DNA of 64,000 nucleotides from Nitricoxidireducens sp046726235 (GTDB lineage: Bacteria; Pseudomonadota; Gammaproteobacteria; Burkholderiales; Rhodocyclaceae). Numbering within the stretch: position 1 is the stretch's first letter; each line of letters begins with the position of its first letter. This document shows positions 43,301-50,980 of the stretch, piece by piece. The stretch covers positions 310,001 through 374,000 of the forward strand of contig JBKPAD010000001.1 in NCBI GenBank assembly GCA_046726235.1. The letters are read 5' to 3'. The position numbers were made by a program, and so were the translations under genes. Under the pieces are notes generated by a model. That model searched no databases and was not told where the DNA came from. It was given only the letters and a program-made list of their open reading frames with translations.

Positions 43301-45145
43301 ATGCACTACAGAAAAGAAATCGACGGCCTGCGCGCCGTCGCCGTCGTGCCCGTCATCCTGTTCCATGCCGGCGTCGGCGCCTTCGCCGGCGGCTTCGTCG
43401 GTGTCGACGTGTTCTTCGTCATCAGCGGTTATCTGATCACCACGCTGATCCTCGCCGAGCGCGAGGCCGGCAGCTTCAACCTCGCCGACTTCTACGAGCG
43501 CCGCGCGCGCCGCATCCTGCCGGCGCTGTTCGTCGTCATGGGCGCGTGCGTCGCGCTCGCCTGGGTGCACCTGCTGCCGGCGGAGATGAAGACCTTCGGC
43601 CAGGGCGTGACCGCCGCCGCGGCCTTCGTCGCCAACCTGTTCTTCGTCGTCAAGCGCGACGACTACTTCGGCCTGCAGTCCGACGCCAATCCGCTGCTCC
43701 ATCTGTGGAGCCTGTCGGTCGAGGAGCAGTACTACCTGCTGTTCCCGGTCTTCCTCATGCTGGCCTGGAAGCTCGGCCGGCCGCGCATCGCGCTGCTGCT
43801 CGGCCTCGCCGCCGCCGCCAGCCTCGCGGCGGCGCAGTGGGCTGCCACGCACGCGCCCGTGGCGGCCTTCTTCCTGCTGCCGACGCGCGGCTGGGAACTG
43901 CTGATCGGCGCGCTCCTCGCGCTGCACCTGTTCGGCCGCGATACGGAGCCGGGCCGCGCGACCGGCGAGACGCTCGCGCTGCTCGGCCTGGCCCTCACGG
44001 CGTGGGCAGTATTCGCCTTCGACGAGAACGTTTCGTTCCCCGGCATCCCTGCGCTGGTGCCCACCCTCGGCGCCGCGCTGATCATCGCCTTCGCGACGCC
44101 GCGCACGCTGGTCGGACGGCTGCTCGGCAGCCGTGCGCTGGTCGGCATCGGGCTGATCAGCTACAGCGCCTACCTCTGGCATCAGCCGCTGTTCGCGTTC
44201 AATCGCGTGCTCGCCGACGGCACGCCGCCGCCGGCGAGCTTCCTCGCGCTGTCGCTCTTGGCGCTTGCGCTCGCCTGGCTGACCTGGCGCTTCGTCGAGA
44301 CGCCGTTCCGCGCGCGGCAGCGCATCGGCCGGCGCACCTTGGTGCTGTCGGCGGCGACCGGCGCCGCGGCCTTCGTCGCCTTCGGCATCGCCGGCCATCT
44401 CAACAGCGGCTATCCGGAGCGCAATCCGCTGTTCGCGCGCCTGGTCGCCAACTTCGGTTTCGCCCCCGGCTGCAACGGCAATCATGAGGTGACGGCCGCG
44501 TGCGCCACCTCGCCGCGACCGGAGATCGCCGTCTGGGGCAACAGCTACGCCATGCACCTCGTCGCCGGCCTGGCCGCCGCCTATCCCGACAAGGGCCTGG
44601 TCCAGCTGACCCAGGATTCGTGCGCGGCGAACCCCGAGCTCGAGATCCGCAAAGCCGGCAAGCTCGACTGCCGCGAGTTCAATCGGCGCGCGCTGGCGAC
44701 GATCCTCGGCAGCCCGTCGATCACGCGCGTGCTGGTTTCGTCGCGCTTCCACGACCTCGTCGACGCGCGCAACGCGGCATCGTTCGAGGCGGCGATCCGC
44801 CGGCTCACGGCGGCCGGGAAGAACGTGACGATCATCGGCCCGACGCCCTCGAACGGCGTCGACTTCGGCAAGTGCTTCGTGCGCCACGGCGCCGATTTTG
44901 CGTCATGCGACTTCGCGCGGCGCAGCATCGAGCGGCGCCACGGCGAGATCGTCGCGCGCCTCGCGGAAATCGCGGCGCGCAGCGGCGCCGAGTTCGTGGA
45001 CCTCACCGACGCGATCTGCGCCGGGGCGGTCTGCCGCGCGTCGGTGGGCGGCACGTTGATCTATCGCGACGGCGGCCACCTGAGCCGCGAGGGTTCGCGC
45101 TACCTGTTCATCGGCCTGCGCAAGGCCGGCATCCTGCGGCTCTAG
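43301..45145 (+). CDS. Acyltransferase-3 membrane protein with C-terminal SGNH domain (OafA-like)
   Basis: A 614-residue protein. The N-terminal acyltransferase-3 domain (about residues 1-370, ten or so helices) opens with EIDGLRAVAVVPVILFHAG, whose final histidine is catalytic, and has VGVDVFFVISGYLITT. The C-terminal domain (about residues 395-610) is SGNH-like. Its block I reads VWGNSYAMHL instead of the usual GDSH, while the block V aspartate/histidine pair is present in DGGHLSREGSRY. Such proteins O-acetylate surface polysaccharide. A strong GGAGGAG precedes the ATG. The stop shares bases with the convergent gene at 45142. Confidence 0.9.
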   Translation: MHYRKEIDGLRAVAVVPVILFHAGVGAFAGGFVGVDVFFVISGYLITTLILAEREAGSFNLADFYERRARRILPALFVVMGACVALAWVHLLPAEMKTFGQGVTAAAAFVANLFFVVKRDDYFGLQSDANPLLHLWSLSVEEQYYLLFPVFLMLAWKLGRPRIALLLGLAAAASLAAAQWAATHAPVAAFFLLPTRGWELLIGALLALHLFGRDTEPGRATGETLALLGLALTAWAVFAFDENVSFPGIPALVPTLGAALIIAFATPRTLVGRLLGSRALVGIGLISYSAYLWHQPLFAFNRVLADGTPPPASFLALSLLALALAWLTWRFVETPFRARQRIGRRTLVLSAATGAAAFVAFGIAGHLNSGYPERNPLFARLVANFGFAPGCNGNHEVTAACATSPRPEIAVWGNSYAMHLVAGLAAAYPDKGLVQLTQDSCAANPELEIRKAGKLDCREFNRRALATILGSPSITRVLVSSRFHDLVDARNAASFEAAIRRLTAAGKNVTIIGPTPSNGVDFGKCFVRHGADFASCDFARRSIERRHGEIVARLAEIAARSGAEFVDLTDAICAGAVCRASVGGTLIYRDGGHLSREGSRYLFIGLRKAGILRL

Positions 45146-45699
45146 CGTGCGGCCTGCGGGGCCGCCGGACATTGCCGATCCGGCAGTCGCGGGTCGCAGA
45201 CGGTCACCGAGCTGAGGTAATCGAGCGACTCGCGCACCTGCGCATCGCTCGGCTCGAAGCGGAAGGATTTCTGCACCAGGTAGAAGCCCTCGTTGCCTTC
45301 GATCGCCTTGGTCCATGTGCTCTCGGGCTGGCCGGTCGACGGATTGTGCGGGCAGCTCTGCGACCAGATCGAGAACGCATAGCCGTTCTCCGTCCCCTGC
45401 ATGACGCGCGCCGCCGTGCCGTCGCGGCACAGCTCGAGCCACGCCGCCGCCATGGCGAGCTGGAAGCGCTCGGCGCTGGCGACCTTTCTTCCGGCGAAGA
45501 CGTGGAAGGTCACGAGTTCAGACCACTCGTTTCCCGACTGTCCCAGCGGCAGCATGCGGGTCGTCGCGGTCGTGCCGTCGCTGTGCTCCTGCTCGACGTG
45601 ATAGCCGGCCGGCACGGCGCGCGTCAGGGTTTCCGCCTCCTGCTCCGCGGCGGCGGCGGGCAAGGCGAGGACGAGGGCAAGCGCGACGGGCAGCTTCAT
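45142..45699 (-). CDS. Exported protein of unknown function
   Basis: A 185-residue protein with a signal peptide (MKLPVALALVLALPAAAA-EQ). The mature part contains AGYHVEQEHSDGTTATTRML, CRDGTAARVMQGTENGYAFSIWSQSCP and EGFYLVQKSFRFEPSDAQV, and three or four cysteines that could form disulfides. I do not recognise a characterised family. It overlaps the acyltransferase gene tail to tail by four bases. No partner gene points to a function. Confidence 0.65.
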   Translation of the reverse strand: MKLPVALALVLALPAAAAEQEAETLTRAVPAGYHVEQEHSDGTTATTRMLPLGQSGNEWSELVTFHVFAGRKVASAERFQLAMAAAWLELCRDGTAARVMQGTENGYAFSIWSQSCPHNPSTGQPESTWTKAIEGNEGFYLVQKSFRFEPSDAQVRESLDYLSSVTVCDPRLPDRQCPAAPQAAR

Positions 45700-45880
45700 C
45701 GGGACCTCCGCGGCACGGGGCGATGATCGACTGTAGAGCGCGCGCACCGGCGCGGAAATACCCGCTTCCCGATATCGTGGCTACGTGGAAATCTGCGTCT
45801 CAGGCGCGCTACTTCCGCACCCCGGCGCCGAGACGTGGTTTCATGGGCGCGTCGCCACCACCGTCGAAGGAGAATCCGAC

Positions 45881-46183
45881 ATGCGAACGTTCGTCATCGC
45901 TCTCGTCGTCGTCATTATTTCCGGCTGCGCGCCCGTGGCGCAAAAGCCGGCCGCGCCGGTCGCCTATCGCTGTGACGACGGACGCGACTTCACGCTCGAC
46001 GTTGCGCCGTCCGGCGACGCTGCGACCATCAACCTGAAGGGAATGATCTTCCAGCTGCTGCGGGAGCCGGCGAGCAGCGGCACGCGCTTCAGTTGCGGCG
46101 TGCTGACCGTCTCGCGCGAGGGCGACGTGACGGAAGTGCAGATGGAGAACGAACAGTTCCTCAGGAACTGCCGGCCGCTGTGA
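45881..46183 (+). CDS. Small lipoprotein, MliC-like (c-type lysozyme inhibitor family)
   Basis: A 100-residue lipoprotein. The lipobox is IISGC (Cys16). The mature domain starts with YRCDDGRDFTLDV and contains SSGTRFSCGVLTVSREGD, the cysteine and Ser-Gly-x-x-Tyr/Phe layout of MliC/PliC inhibitors that block host c-type lysozyme. Here the usual tyrosine is phenylalanine, so inhibition is plausible but not certain. A clear GAAGGAGAA precedes the ATG. It is monocistronic and faces the regulator gene at 46188 tail to tail across four bases. Confidence 0.6.
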   Translation: MRTFVIALVVVIISGCAPVAQKPAAPVAYRCDDGRDFTLDVAPSGDAATINLKGMIFQLLREPASSGTRFSCGVLTVSREGDVTEVQMENEQFLRNCRPL

Positions 46184-46187
46184 CGGG

Positions 46188-46877
46188 TTAGCCGCCGGCG
46201 CCCTGGCGCACCGGCGCAATACCCCATTCGGCCACGCCCTCGGGCAGCCGCACGGCATCGAAGCCCTGCTTCCGCAACAACTCGACCGCGTCTCGGGCCA
46301 TGAGGCAGTATGGACCGCGGCAATAGGCGACGACCGTCTTGCCGGCCGGCAAGTCGGCCAGGCGACTCTTGAGTTCGTCCAGCGGAACGGAGCGCGCGAA
46401 CGGCAGGTGTGCCGCCTCGTACTCCGCCGGGGGCCGGACGTCGATGACGATGACGTCGCCCTTTTCGGCCAGCCGAACCAGCGTTTCCCGGTCGTGCGGC
46501 GCCAGTTCGCGCGGATTGCTTTCGATCTGCGCCAGCGCCATGCGCAACTCGACGAGACGGTCCTCGGCCAGCGAACGGATCGCCACCCAAAAGTCGGAGA
46601 CGGCGCGGTTCGCGATCCGGTAGATCACGTTCTTGCCCTGCCTTTCCGTCTCGACGAGATGCGCGGCGCGCAACTCGCGCAGATGCGCGCTCGCCAGCTT
46701 CATGCTGATGCCGGCCTCGCGAGCCAGCGTGTCGACGGGCTTCTCTCCCTGACACAGCAGCTCGATCAGCTCCAGTCGCTTCGGGCTGCACGCGGCCTTG
46801 CCGATGCGGGCGACCTGCTCGTACAGGAGATCCTTGAGGCGTCGGCTGTCGCTTTGCTTGTTGGCCATGGCTGTCAT
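46188..46877 (-). CDS. ArsR-type HTH regulator fused to a rhodanese domain
   Basis: A 229-residue two-domain protein. Residues about 20-100 form an ArsR-like winged helix (CSPKRLELIELLCQGEKPV ... ISMKLASAHLRELRAAHLVE). Residues about 130-222 form a rhodanese domain whose active loop is YCRGPYC, with C186 and C191. The fusion couples persulfide chemistry to DNA binding, so the likely signal is sulfide, sulfite or polysulfide. It is divergent from an operon with a TauE/SafE exporter and a TlpA-like thioredoxin, and the gap carries a perfect palindrome (46926-46945) that is the natural operator. A second in-frame ATG lies nine bases downstream. Function is inferred from domains and context. Confidence 0.88.
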   Translation of the reverse strand: MTAMANKQSDSRRLKDLLYEQVARIGKAACSPKRLELIELLCQGEKPVDTLAREAGISMKLASAHLRELRAAHLVETERQGKNVIYRIANRAVSDFWVAIRSLAEDRLVELRMALAQIESNPRELAPHDRETLVRLAEKGDVIVIDVRPPAEYEAAHLPFARSVPLDELKSRLADLPAGKTVVAYCRGPYCLMARDAVELLRKQGFDAVRLPEGVAEWGIAPVRQGAGG

Positions 46878-46925
46878 GTTATCCCCGCCGCTTGACGGCT
46901 CGCTGCGGCTGCCGTTACATTAGTC

Positions 46926-46945
46926 TAACAATCGTTAGATTGTTA
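46926..46945. promoter_or_regulatory. Perfect 8-4-8 palindromic operator of the sulfur-responsive locus
   Basis: TAACAATC-GTTA-GATTGTTA is a perfect inverted repeat in an AT-rich patch of the 90-base gap between the divergent regulator and operon. A second overlapping dyad, TCTAAC-AATC-GTTAGA, begins at 46924. ArsR-family repressors bind such AT-rich dyads over promoters. It ends 22 bases before the plus-strand ATG, leaving room for the AGGAGGAG ribosome-binding site. Confidence 0.65.
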
Positions 46946-46967
46946 CTCAACAGGAGGAGACAGAAGA

Positions 46968-47414
46968 ATGAACTTCAGCAAGCTTGTGGTTTTGCTCGCC
47001 GTCGCGCTCGTCGCTCGCACGGCCAGCGCTGCCGAGCAATCGATGGTGGTTCCCAATGCCACCGACCCGGCCGGCAATCGTGTCCTGACGGTCATCAACA
47101 AGGATCCCCCGGGCGTCCGCTGCAACACCAACACCCAGGTGGCGGCGGAGATCGCCAATGCCTATCGCGTGCCGATCCAGATCATTCCCGCGAGCCTGGT
47201 GCCGAACCTGCCCGCGCCGAGCGTCTTCTACGGCAACCAGCTCATCGCCGCAGAAGGCAAGGAGCACAACGGGATGTCCAGCTTCCAGGTCGTGGCCGAT
47301 GTGCTCGACCTCGAGGGCGCCCCCAAGCAGCCCAAGACCGGCCTCCTGTATCAGGAGAAGGTCCGCAAGGACTTCGATGCCCTGAAGGCGGTCATCAAGA
47401 CGGGCGGAAAGTGA
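46968..47414 (+). CDS. Periplasmic thioredoxin-fold-like protein with a single cysteine
   Basis: A 148-residue exported protein, with a signal peptide FSKLVVLLAVALVARTASA. After cleavage one cysteine remains (GVRCNTNTQVAAEIANAY). The following segment, VPIQIIPASLVPNLPAPSVFYGNQLIAAEG, has the strand-loop-cis-proline feel of thioredoxin-like folds, although there is no CxxC. I recognise no characterised family. AGGAGGAG ahead of the ATG predicts strong translation, and the gene is first in the operon behind the palindrome. A periplasmic sulfur carrier or persulfide handler would fit the neighbours, but this is inference. Confidence 0.65.
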   Translation: MNFSKLVVLLAVALVARTASAAEQSMVVPNATDPAGNRVLTVINKDPPGVRCNTNTQVAAEIANAYRVPIQIIPASLVPNLPAPSVFYGNQLIAAEGKEHNGMSSFQVVADVLDLEGAPKQPKTGLLYQEKVRKDFDALKAVIKTGGK

Positions 47415-47415
47415 C

Positions 47416-47496
47416 ATGAGCTCGACGGTCCATCGCGGCACGCTCGAGGAACTGGCCGACTGGACCACCGAGTCGGATCGGGTGCTCGTGTTCTGA
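47416..47496 (+). CDS. 26-residue reading frame between the periplasmic protein and exporter genes
   Basis: ATG to TGA encodes MSSTVHRGTLEELADWTTES followed by DRVLVF. It begins one base after the preceding stop and ends 10 bases before the exporter ATG, filling the gap exactly. The sequence resembles the first strand and helix of a thioredoxin or rhodanese fold cut off before the active site, so it may be the remnant of a lost gene. It could also be a small coupling peptide. No good ribosome-binding site is visible. Confidence 0.35.
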   Translation: MSSTVHRGTLEELADWTTESDRVLVF

Positions 47497-47506
47497 GCGG
47501 CCGGGC

Positions 47507-48277
47507 ATGCTGATTCTCATCGTCCTGGCCGGCGCCGCGACCGGCATCGTTCTCGGGCTTTTCGGCAGCGGCGGGTCGATCATCGCCCTGCCGGCGCTGA
47601 TGTACCTGCTCGGCGTCGAGGCCAAGTCGGCAATCGCCATGAGCCTTGGCATCGTCGCCGTGACGGCGACCCTCTCCGCCCTGGATCACTGGCGACGGGG
47701 CAACGTCGATGTGCGCGTCGCGTTCGTGTTCGGCCTGTTCGGCATCGGCGGCACCTTCGCCGGTGCCAAGATCGGCGTCATGACTCCGGTCGTCGTCCAG
47801 CTGGTGATGTTCGCGCTGGTCATGTATGCGGCAGCCTGGAAGATGCTCAAGCCGGCCTTGATCCCGCTGCCGGCCGGCGGCGGAAGCCTGCCCGTCGCCG
47901 AACGCCCTGCCGAGGCCAGGATGGGCCACATCGCGGCACACGGTATCGGTGTCGGCGTCCTGACCGGCGTCGTGGGCGTTGGCGGCGGCTTCATGATCGT
48001 TCCGGCGCTGTCCCTGCTTTCCGGCCTGCCGATGAAGCTCGCGATCGGCACCTCGCTCGCCATCGTGGCAGCCAAGTCCTATGCCGGGTTCTTCGGCTAC
48101 CTGGGCAGCGTGCCGATCGACTGGGCGACGATGGGCGCCTTCACCGCCGTCACGATTGCCGGTAGCTTCGCCGGCACGCGCCTGGCGCACCGCTTCTCGC
48201 AGGAAATGCTGAAACGGAGCTTCGGCGGCTTCCTTGTCGTCGTCGCCAGCTACATCTTGCTGAAGAGCGCGGCATGA
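47507..48277 (+). CDS. TauE/SafE-family sulfite/organosulfonate exporter
   Basis: A 256-residue inner-membrane protein of about eight helices. The family hallmark repeats are visible: VLGLFGSGGSIIALPAL near residue 15 and VLTGVVGVGGGFMIVPALSLL near residue 153, both glycine-rich re-entrant helices. Members export sulfite, sulfoacetate or thiosulfate-type anions. Behind an ArsR-rhodanese operator and beside thiol-redox proteins, sulfite or thiosulfate is the reasonable substrate. The next gene starts four bases before its stop (ATGA). Confidence 0.88.
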   Translation: MLILIVLAGAATGIVLGLFGSGGSIIALPALMYLLGVEAKSAIAMSLGIVAVTATLSALDHWRRGNVDVRVAFVFGLFGIGGTFAGAKIGVMTPVVVQLVMFALVMYAAAWKMLKPALIPLPAGGGSLPVAERPAEARMGHIAAHGIGVGVLTGVVGVGGGFMIVPALSLLSGLPMKLAIGTSLAIVAAKSYAGFFGYLGSVPIDWATMGAFTAVTIAGSFAGTRLAHRFSQEMLKRSFGGFLVVVASYILLKSAA

Positions 48278-48849
48278 GCGAGGCGGCGTCGATTCTGGCG
48301 GCGGCATCGCGGCCATCGCGCCGTCGCTGGCTCGCCCTCGTCTGCGTTCTCTCGGCGTCCACCGCGCCAGCGGCTGAAGCCGAATGGCGCCACAAGGCGA
48401 CTCGCGGCGGAGTGACTCTCAGCGCCAACCCGTTGAGCAGGGCGGCGCGGGTCGCCTTCTATGAAGCACGCGGCTTCGACACGCAGAGCATCCAGGCGTA
48501 TGCGAGTGCCTGCGCCTTCTCGTTCGGGCTGCACAACCGCGGGTCGTCGCCGATCGTCACGCGCCTGAGCGACTGGCACGCCGTCGCCGGCGACCGCAAG
48601 GTGCGCCTGCGCCTGGCCGAGACATGGGAAGGAGAATGGGAGAAGGCCGGCGTCTCGCAGTCCGCAAGGATCGCCTTCCGCTGGGCGCAATTCCAGACGG
48701 AGAATGCCTTCGAACCGGGCGACTGGATCATGGGCATGGCGACGCTCGAAGCGCCATTGGCCGGCAAGTTCCGCATCGTCGCCCGCTATCGCGACAAGAA
48801 AGGGGATCACGAAATTGTTCTCGACAAACTGGCCTGCGCCCGCGACTGA
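48274..48849 (+). CDS. Exported protein of unknown function in the sulfur-responsive operon
   Basis: A 191-residue protein. The N-terminus (ASRPSRRRWLALVCVLSASTAPAAEA) is a probable signal peptide. The mature domain has two widely spaced cysteines (SACAFSFGL and DKLACARD, the latter at the C-terminus), several aromatic residues, and a central ETWEGEWEKAG. No family was recognised. Translation is coupled to the exporter gene upstream (ATGA), and its last codons overlap the beginning of the TlpA-like gene. A periplasmic role alongside the exporter is inferred only from position. Confidence 0.65.
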   Translation: MSEAASILAAASRPSRRRWLALVCVLSASTAPAAEAEWRHKATRGGVTLSANPLSRAARVAFYEARGFDTQSIQAYASACAFSFGLHNRGSSPIVTRLSDWHAVAGDRKVRLRLAETWEGEWEKAGVSQSARIAFRWAQFQTENAFEPGDWIMGMATLEAPLAGKFRIVARYRDKKGDHEIVLDKLACARD

Positions 48850-49360
48850 ACGGCGCCGATTCCTGGCCGGCTGCGCCGGACTCGCGCTGCTGGCGGCCTG
48901 CCCGCCGCTGCGCGCCCAGGGGCGCGGCATGTCACCGATGCCGGCCGGCCAGACGGCGCCCGCGTTGCGGCTTGCCGACGACGACGGCAAGCTCGTCGAT
49001 CTCGCGCAGCATCGCGGCAAGGTCGTGCTGGTGAATTTCTGGGCCACGTGGTGTCCGCCGTGCCGCAAGGAGTTTCCGTCGCTCGGCCGCGTGCGCAAGC
49101 TCTTCAAGGCGACGGACTTCGAGGTCCTGGCGGTTAACGTCGGCGAAGAGCCGGATGCGGTATTTTCGTTTACGGGCGTCGCCGGCTTTCCGGTGCTGTT
49201 CGATCGCGACTCGAAGGCGATGGTGGCCTGGTCGGTGCGCGGCCTTCCGGCGACCTTCCTCGTCGATCGGCAGGGCCGCCTGGCCTTCCGCGCCACCGGC
49301 GGGCGGGAATTCGACGATCCCGAGATCGTCGCTACCATCAAACAACTGCTGAAGACGTGA
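48815..49360 (+). CDS. TlpA-like thioredoxin-family protein
   Basis: A 181-residue membrane-anchored or exported thiol-disulfide protein. The N-terminus contains ERRRFLAGCAGLALLAACPP, a twin-arginine-like or lipoprotein signal. The thioredoxin-fold domain follows, with active site FWATWCPPCRKEF near residue 77 and the cis-proline in RGLPATFLVD near 143. There is no ATG in the right place. TTG at 48815 is chosen because AAGGGGAT lies nine bases before it and it opens directly into the signal. It overlaps the preceding gene by 35 bases. The WCPPC site suggests a periplasmic disulfide reductase. Confidence 0.85.
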   Translation: MFSTNWPAPATERRRFLAGCAGLALLAACPPLRAQGRGMSPMPAGQTAPALRLADDDGKLVDLAQHRGKVVLVNFWATWCPPCRKEFPSLGRVRKLFKATDFEVLAVNVGEEPDAVFSFTGVAGFPVLFDRDSKAMVAWSVRGLPATFLVDRQGRLAFRATGGREFDDPEIVATIKQLLKT

Positions 49361-49370
49361 GGAGAGGGAC

Positions 49371-50531
49371 ATGACCGAAGGACTTGCCACCCGTTGCATC
49401 CATGCCGGCGAGATCGCCGATGCGCACGGCTCGCCGCATACGCCGACCTACGGCACGACGACCTTCCGCTTCGACAGCACGGCGGACTTGCTCGACGTCG
49501 TCGATGGCAAGAAGCCGGGCAGCCTCTACACGCGCTACGGCCTCAACCCGACCATCACGGCGCTCGAGAGCAAACTGGCGAGCCTCGAAGGCGCCGAGAT
49601 GGCCTGGGCGTTCTGCTCCGGCATGGCGGCCGAGACGGCGCTGTTCCTCGCCCACGGACGCAAGGGCATCGTCTGCCTCGGCGACGCCTACGGCGGCACG
49701 CTGGAACTGCTGGCGAGCCAGCTGCCGCTGCTCGGCATCCCGACGCACCTGCTGCTCGGCGACGACATGGGCCGGCTCGATGCGATCCTCGCCGAGGGCG
49801 CCGAACTGGTGTTCTTCGAGACGCCGACGAACCCGACGCTCGAGATATTCGATGTCCATGCCATTGCCAAGCTCGCCCACGCGCACGGCGCCAAGGTGGC
49901 CGTCGACAACACCTTCGCCTCACCGGTCAATCAGAATCCGCTGGCGCTGGGCGCGGACTTCGTCATCCATTCCTGCACCAAGTATCTGGGGGGCCACTCC
50001 GACCTGACCGCCGGCGCGCTGATGGGCAGCAAGGAACTGGTCGCGCCGGTCTGGAACTGGCGCAAGAACCTCGGCACGGCGATCGCGCCCGAGATCGCCG
50101 CGCTGCTGGCGCGCAGCATCCGCACGCTGCCGGTGCGCGTGCGCCAGCAGAACGCGACCGCACAGGCGGTTGCCGAGGCGATGGCGCGGCACCCGAAGGT
50201 TGCGCGCGTGCTTTATCCGGGGCTGCCCGACTTCCCCGGTTACACGCTGGCGAAGAAGCAGATGCACGGCTTCGGCGGCATGCTCACCATCGAGGTGAAG
50301 GGCACCGGTGACGACGCCACGCGCGTCGCCGACCGGCTCAAGCTCTTCGCGCTGGCGCCCAGCCTCGGCGGTGTCGAGAGCCTCGTGACGCAGCCATGCA
50401 CCACGACGCACCATGGCCTGGCGCCGGAGGAGCGCCAGCGCCGCGGCATTTCGGATGCGATGCTGCGCCTGTCCATCGGCCTGGAGGATGCCGCAGACCT
50501 GCTCGCCGATTTGAACCAGGCGCTGGGCTGA
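49371..50531 (+). CDS. Cys/Met-metabolism PLP-dependent enzyme (MetB/MetC/MetZ family)
   Basis: A 386-residue PLP enzyme. The PLP lysine is in HSCTKYLGGHSD near residue 202. Phosphate-binding residues lie in YTRYGLNPTI near residue 44 and CSGMAAETALF near 84, and VDNTFASPV near 180 carries the PLP-ring aspartate. The C-terminus PSLGGVESLVTQP is standard. The family includes cystathionine synthase and lyases, O-acylhomoserine sulfhydrylase and methionine lyase, and these cannot be told apart here. It lies 10 bases after the TlpA-like gene in the sulfur-responsive operon. That would favour an enzyme that fixes or releases sulfide, by inference. Confidence 0.88.
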   Translation: MTEGLATRCIHAGEIADAHGSPHTPTYGTTTFRFDSTADLLDVVDGKKPGSLYTRYGLNPTITALESKLASLEGAEMAWAFCSGMAAETALFLAHGRKGIVCLGDAYGGTLELLASQLPLLGIPTHLLLGDDMGRLDAILAEGAELVFFETPTNPTLEIFDVHAIAKLAHAHGAKVAVDNTFASPVNQNPLALGADFVIHSCTKYLGGHSDLTAGALMGSKELVAPVWNWRKNLGTAIAPEIAALLARSIRTLPVRVRQQNATAQAVAEAMARHPKVARVLYPGLPDFPGYTLAKKQMHGFGGMLTIEVKGTGDDATRVADRLKLFALAPSLGGVESLVTQPCTTTHHGLAPEERQRRGISDAMLRLSIGLEDAADLLADLNQALG

Positions 50532-50534
50532 CCG

Positions 50535-50942
50535 ATGGGCGACTACATCTTCTTCGACGAGAAGTTGCGCGACCGCTTCGTGGGATTCATCGCCGAACGC
50601 GGTATCGCCGGCGACGTCCGGCCGGACCCGATGGAGGGCTTCGTGGTCGCGGTGCCGGACGATCTGGCGGACGACATCGAGAATGCCATCGAGGGCGAAT
50701 ACGAGGCGCTGATGGATGAGCAACGGCGCCTGGTCGAGTCGACCGACAAGGATGGCGCCCGCGACCTGATGGGTGTCACTGTCGTGAGGTCAGACGGTCA
50801 GCCGCGCGTGGTGCGACTCCCCGCGCATTACGCGCGCCGTCTCTTTGAGCATTTCTCCGCCGAGGAAATCCACGAACTCGTCTCGGCCATCGCCGACAGC
50901 GTCGAACATCCCGTCGATGGGCCGCTTTGCCGAACTCGCTGA
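50535..50942 (+). CDS. Small acidic cytoplasmic protein, function unknown
   Basis: A 135-residue acidic protein with no signal peptide or membrane helix. Its first half reads IFFDEKLRDRFVGFIAERGI and VAVPDDLADDIENAIEGEYE, giving a predicted alpha/beta fold. The second half has VTVVRSDGQPRVVRLPAHYA, then LFEHFSAEEIHELVSAIADS. Nothing suggests a named family. It starts three bases after the PLP enzyme stop, so it is the last gene of that transcript. It is convergent with lipA, 38 bases away. Confidence 0.65.
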   Translation: MGDYIFFDEKLRDRFVGFIAERGIAGDVRPDPMEGFVVAVPDDLADDIENAIEGEYEALMDEQRRLVESTDKDGARDLMGVTVVRSDGQPRVVRLPAHYARRLFEHFSAEEIHELVSAIADSVEHPVDGPLCRTR

Positions 50943-50980
50943 GCGAGCCGGCACGGTCGAAGACGACGTTTTTCTTCTCT

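Noticed and set aside
49361..49370. SAM or other riboswitch in front of the Cys/Met PLP enzyme
   Set aside because: The gap is only 10 bases, too short for any known aptamer.
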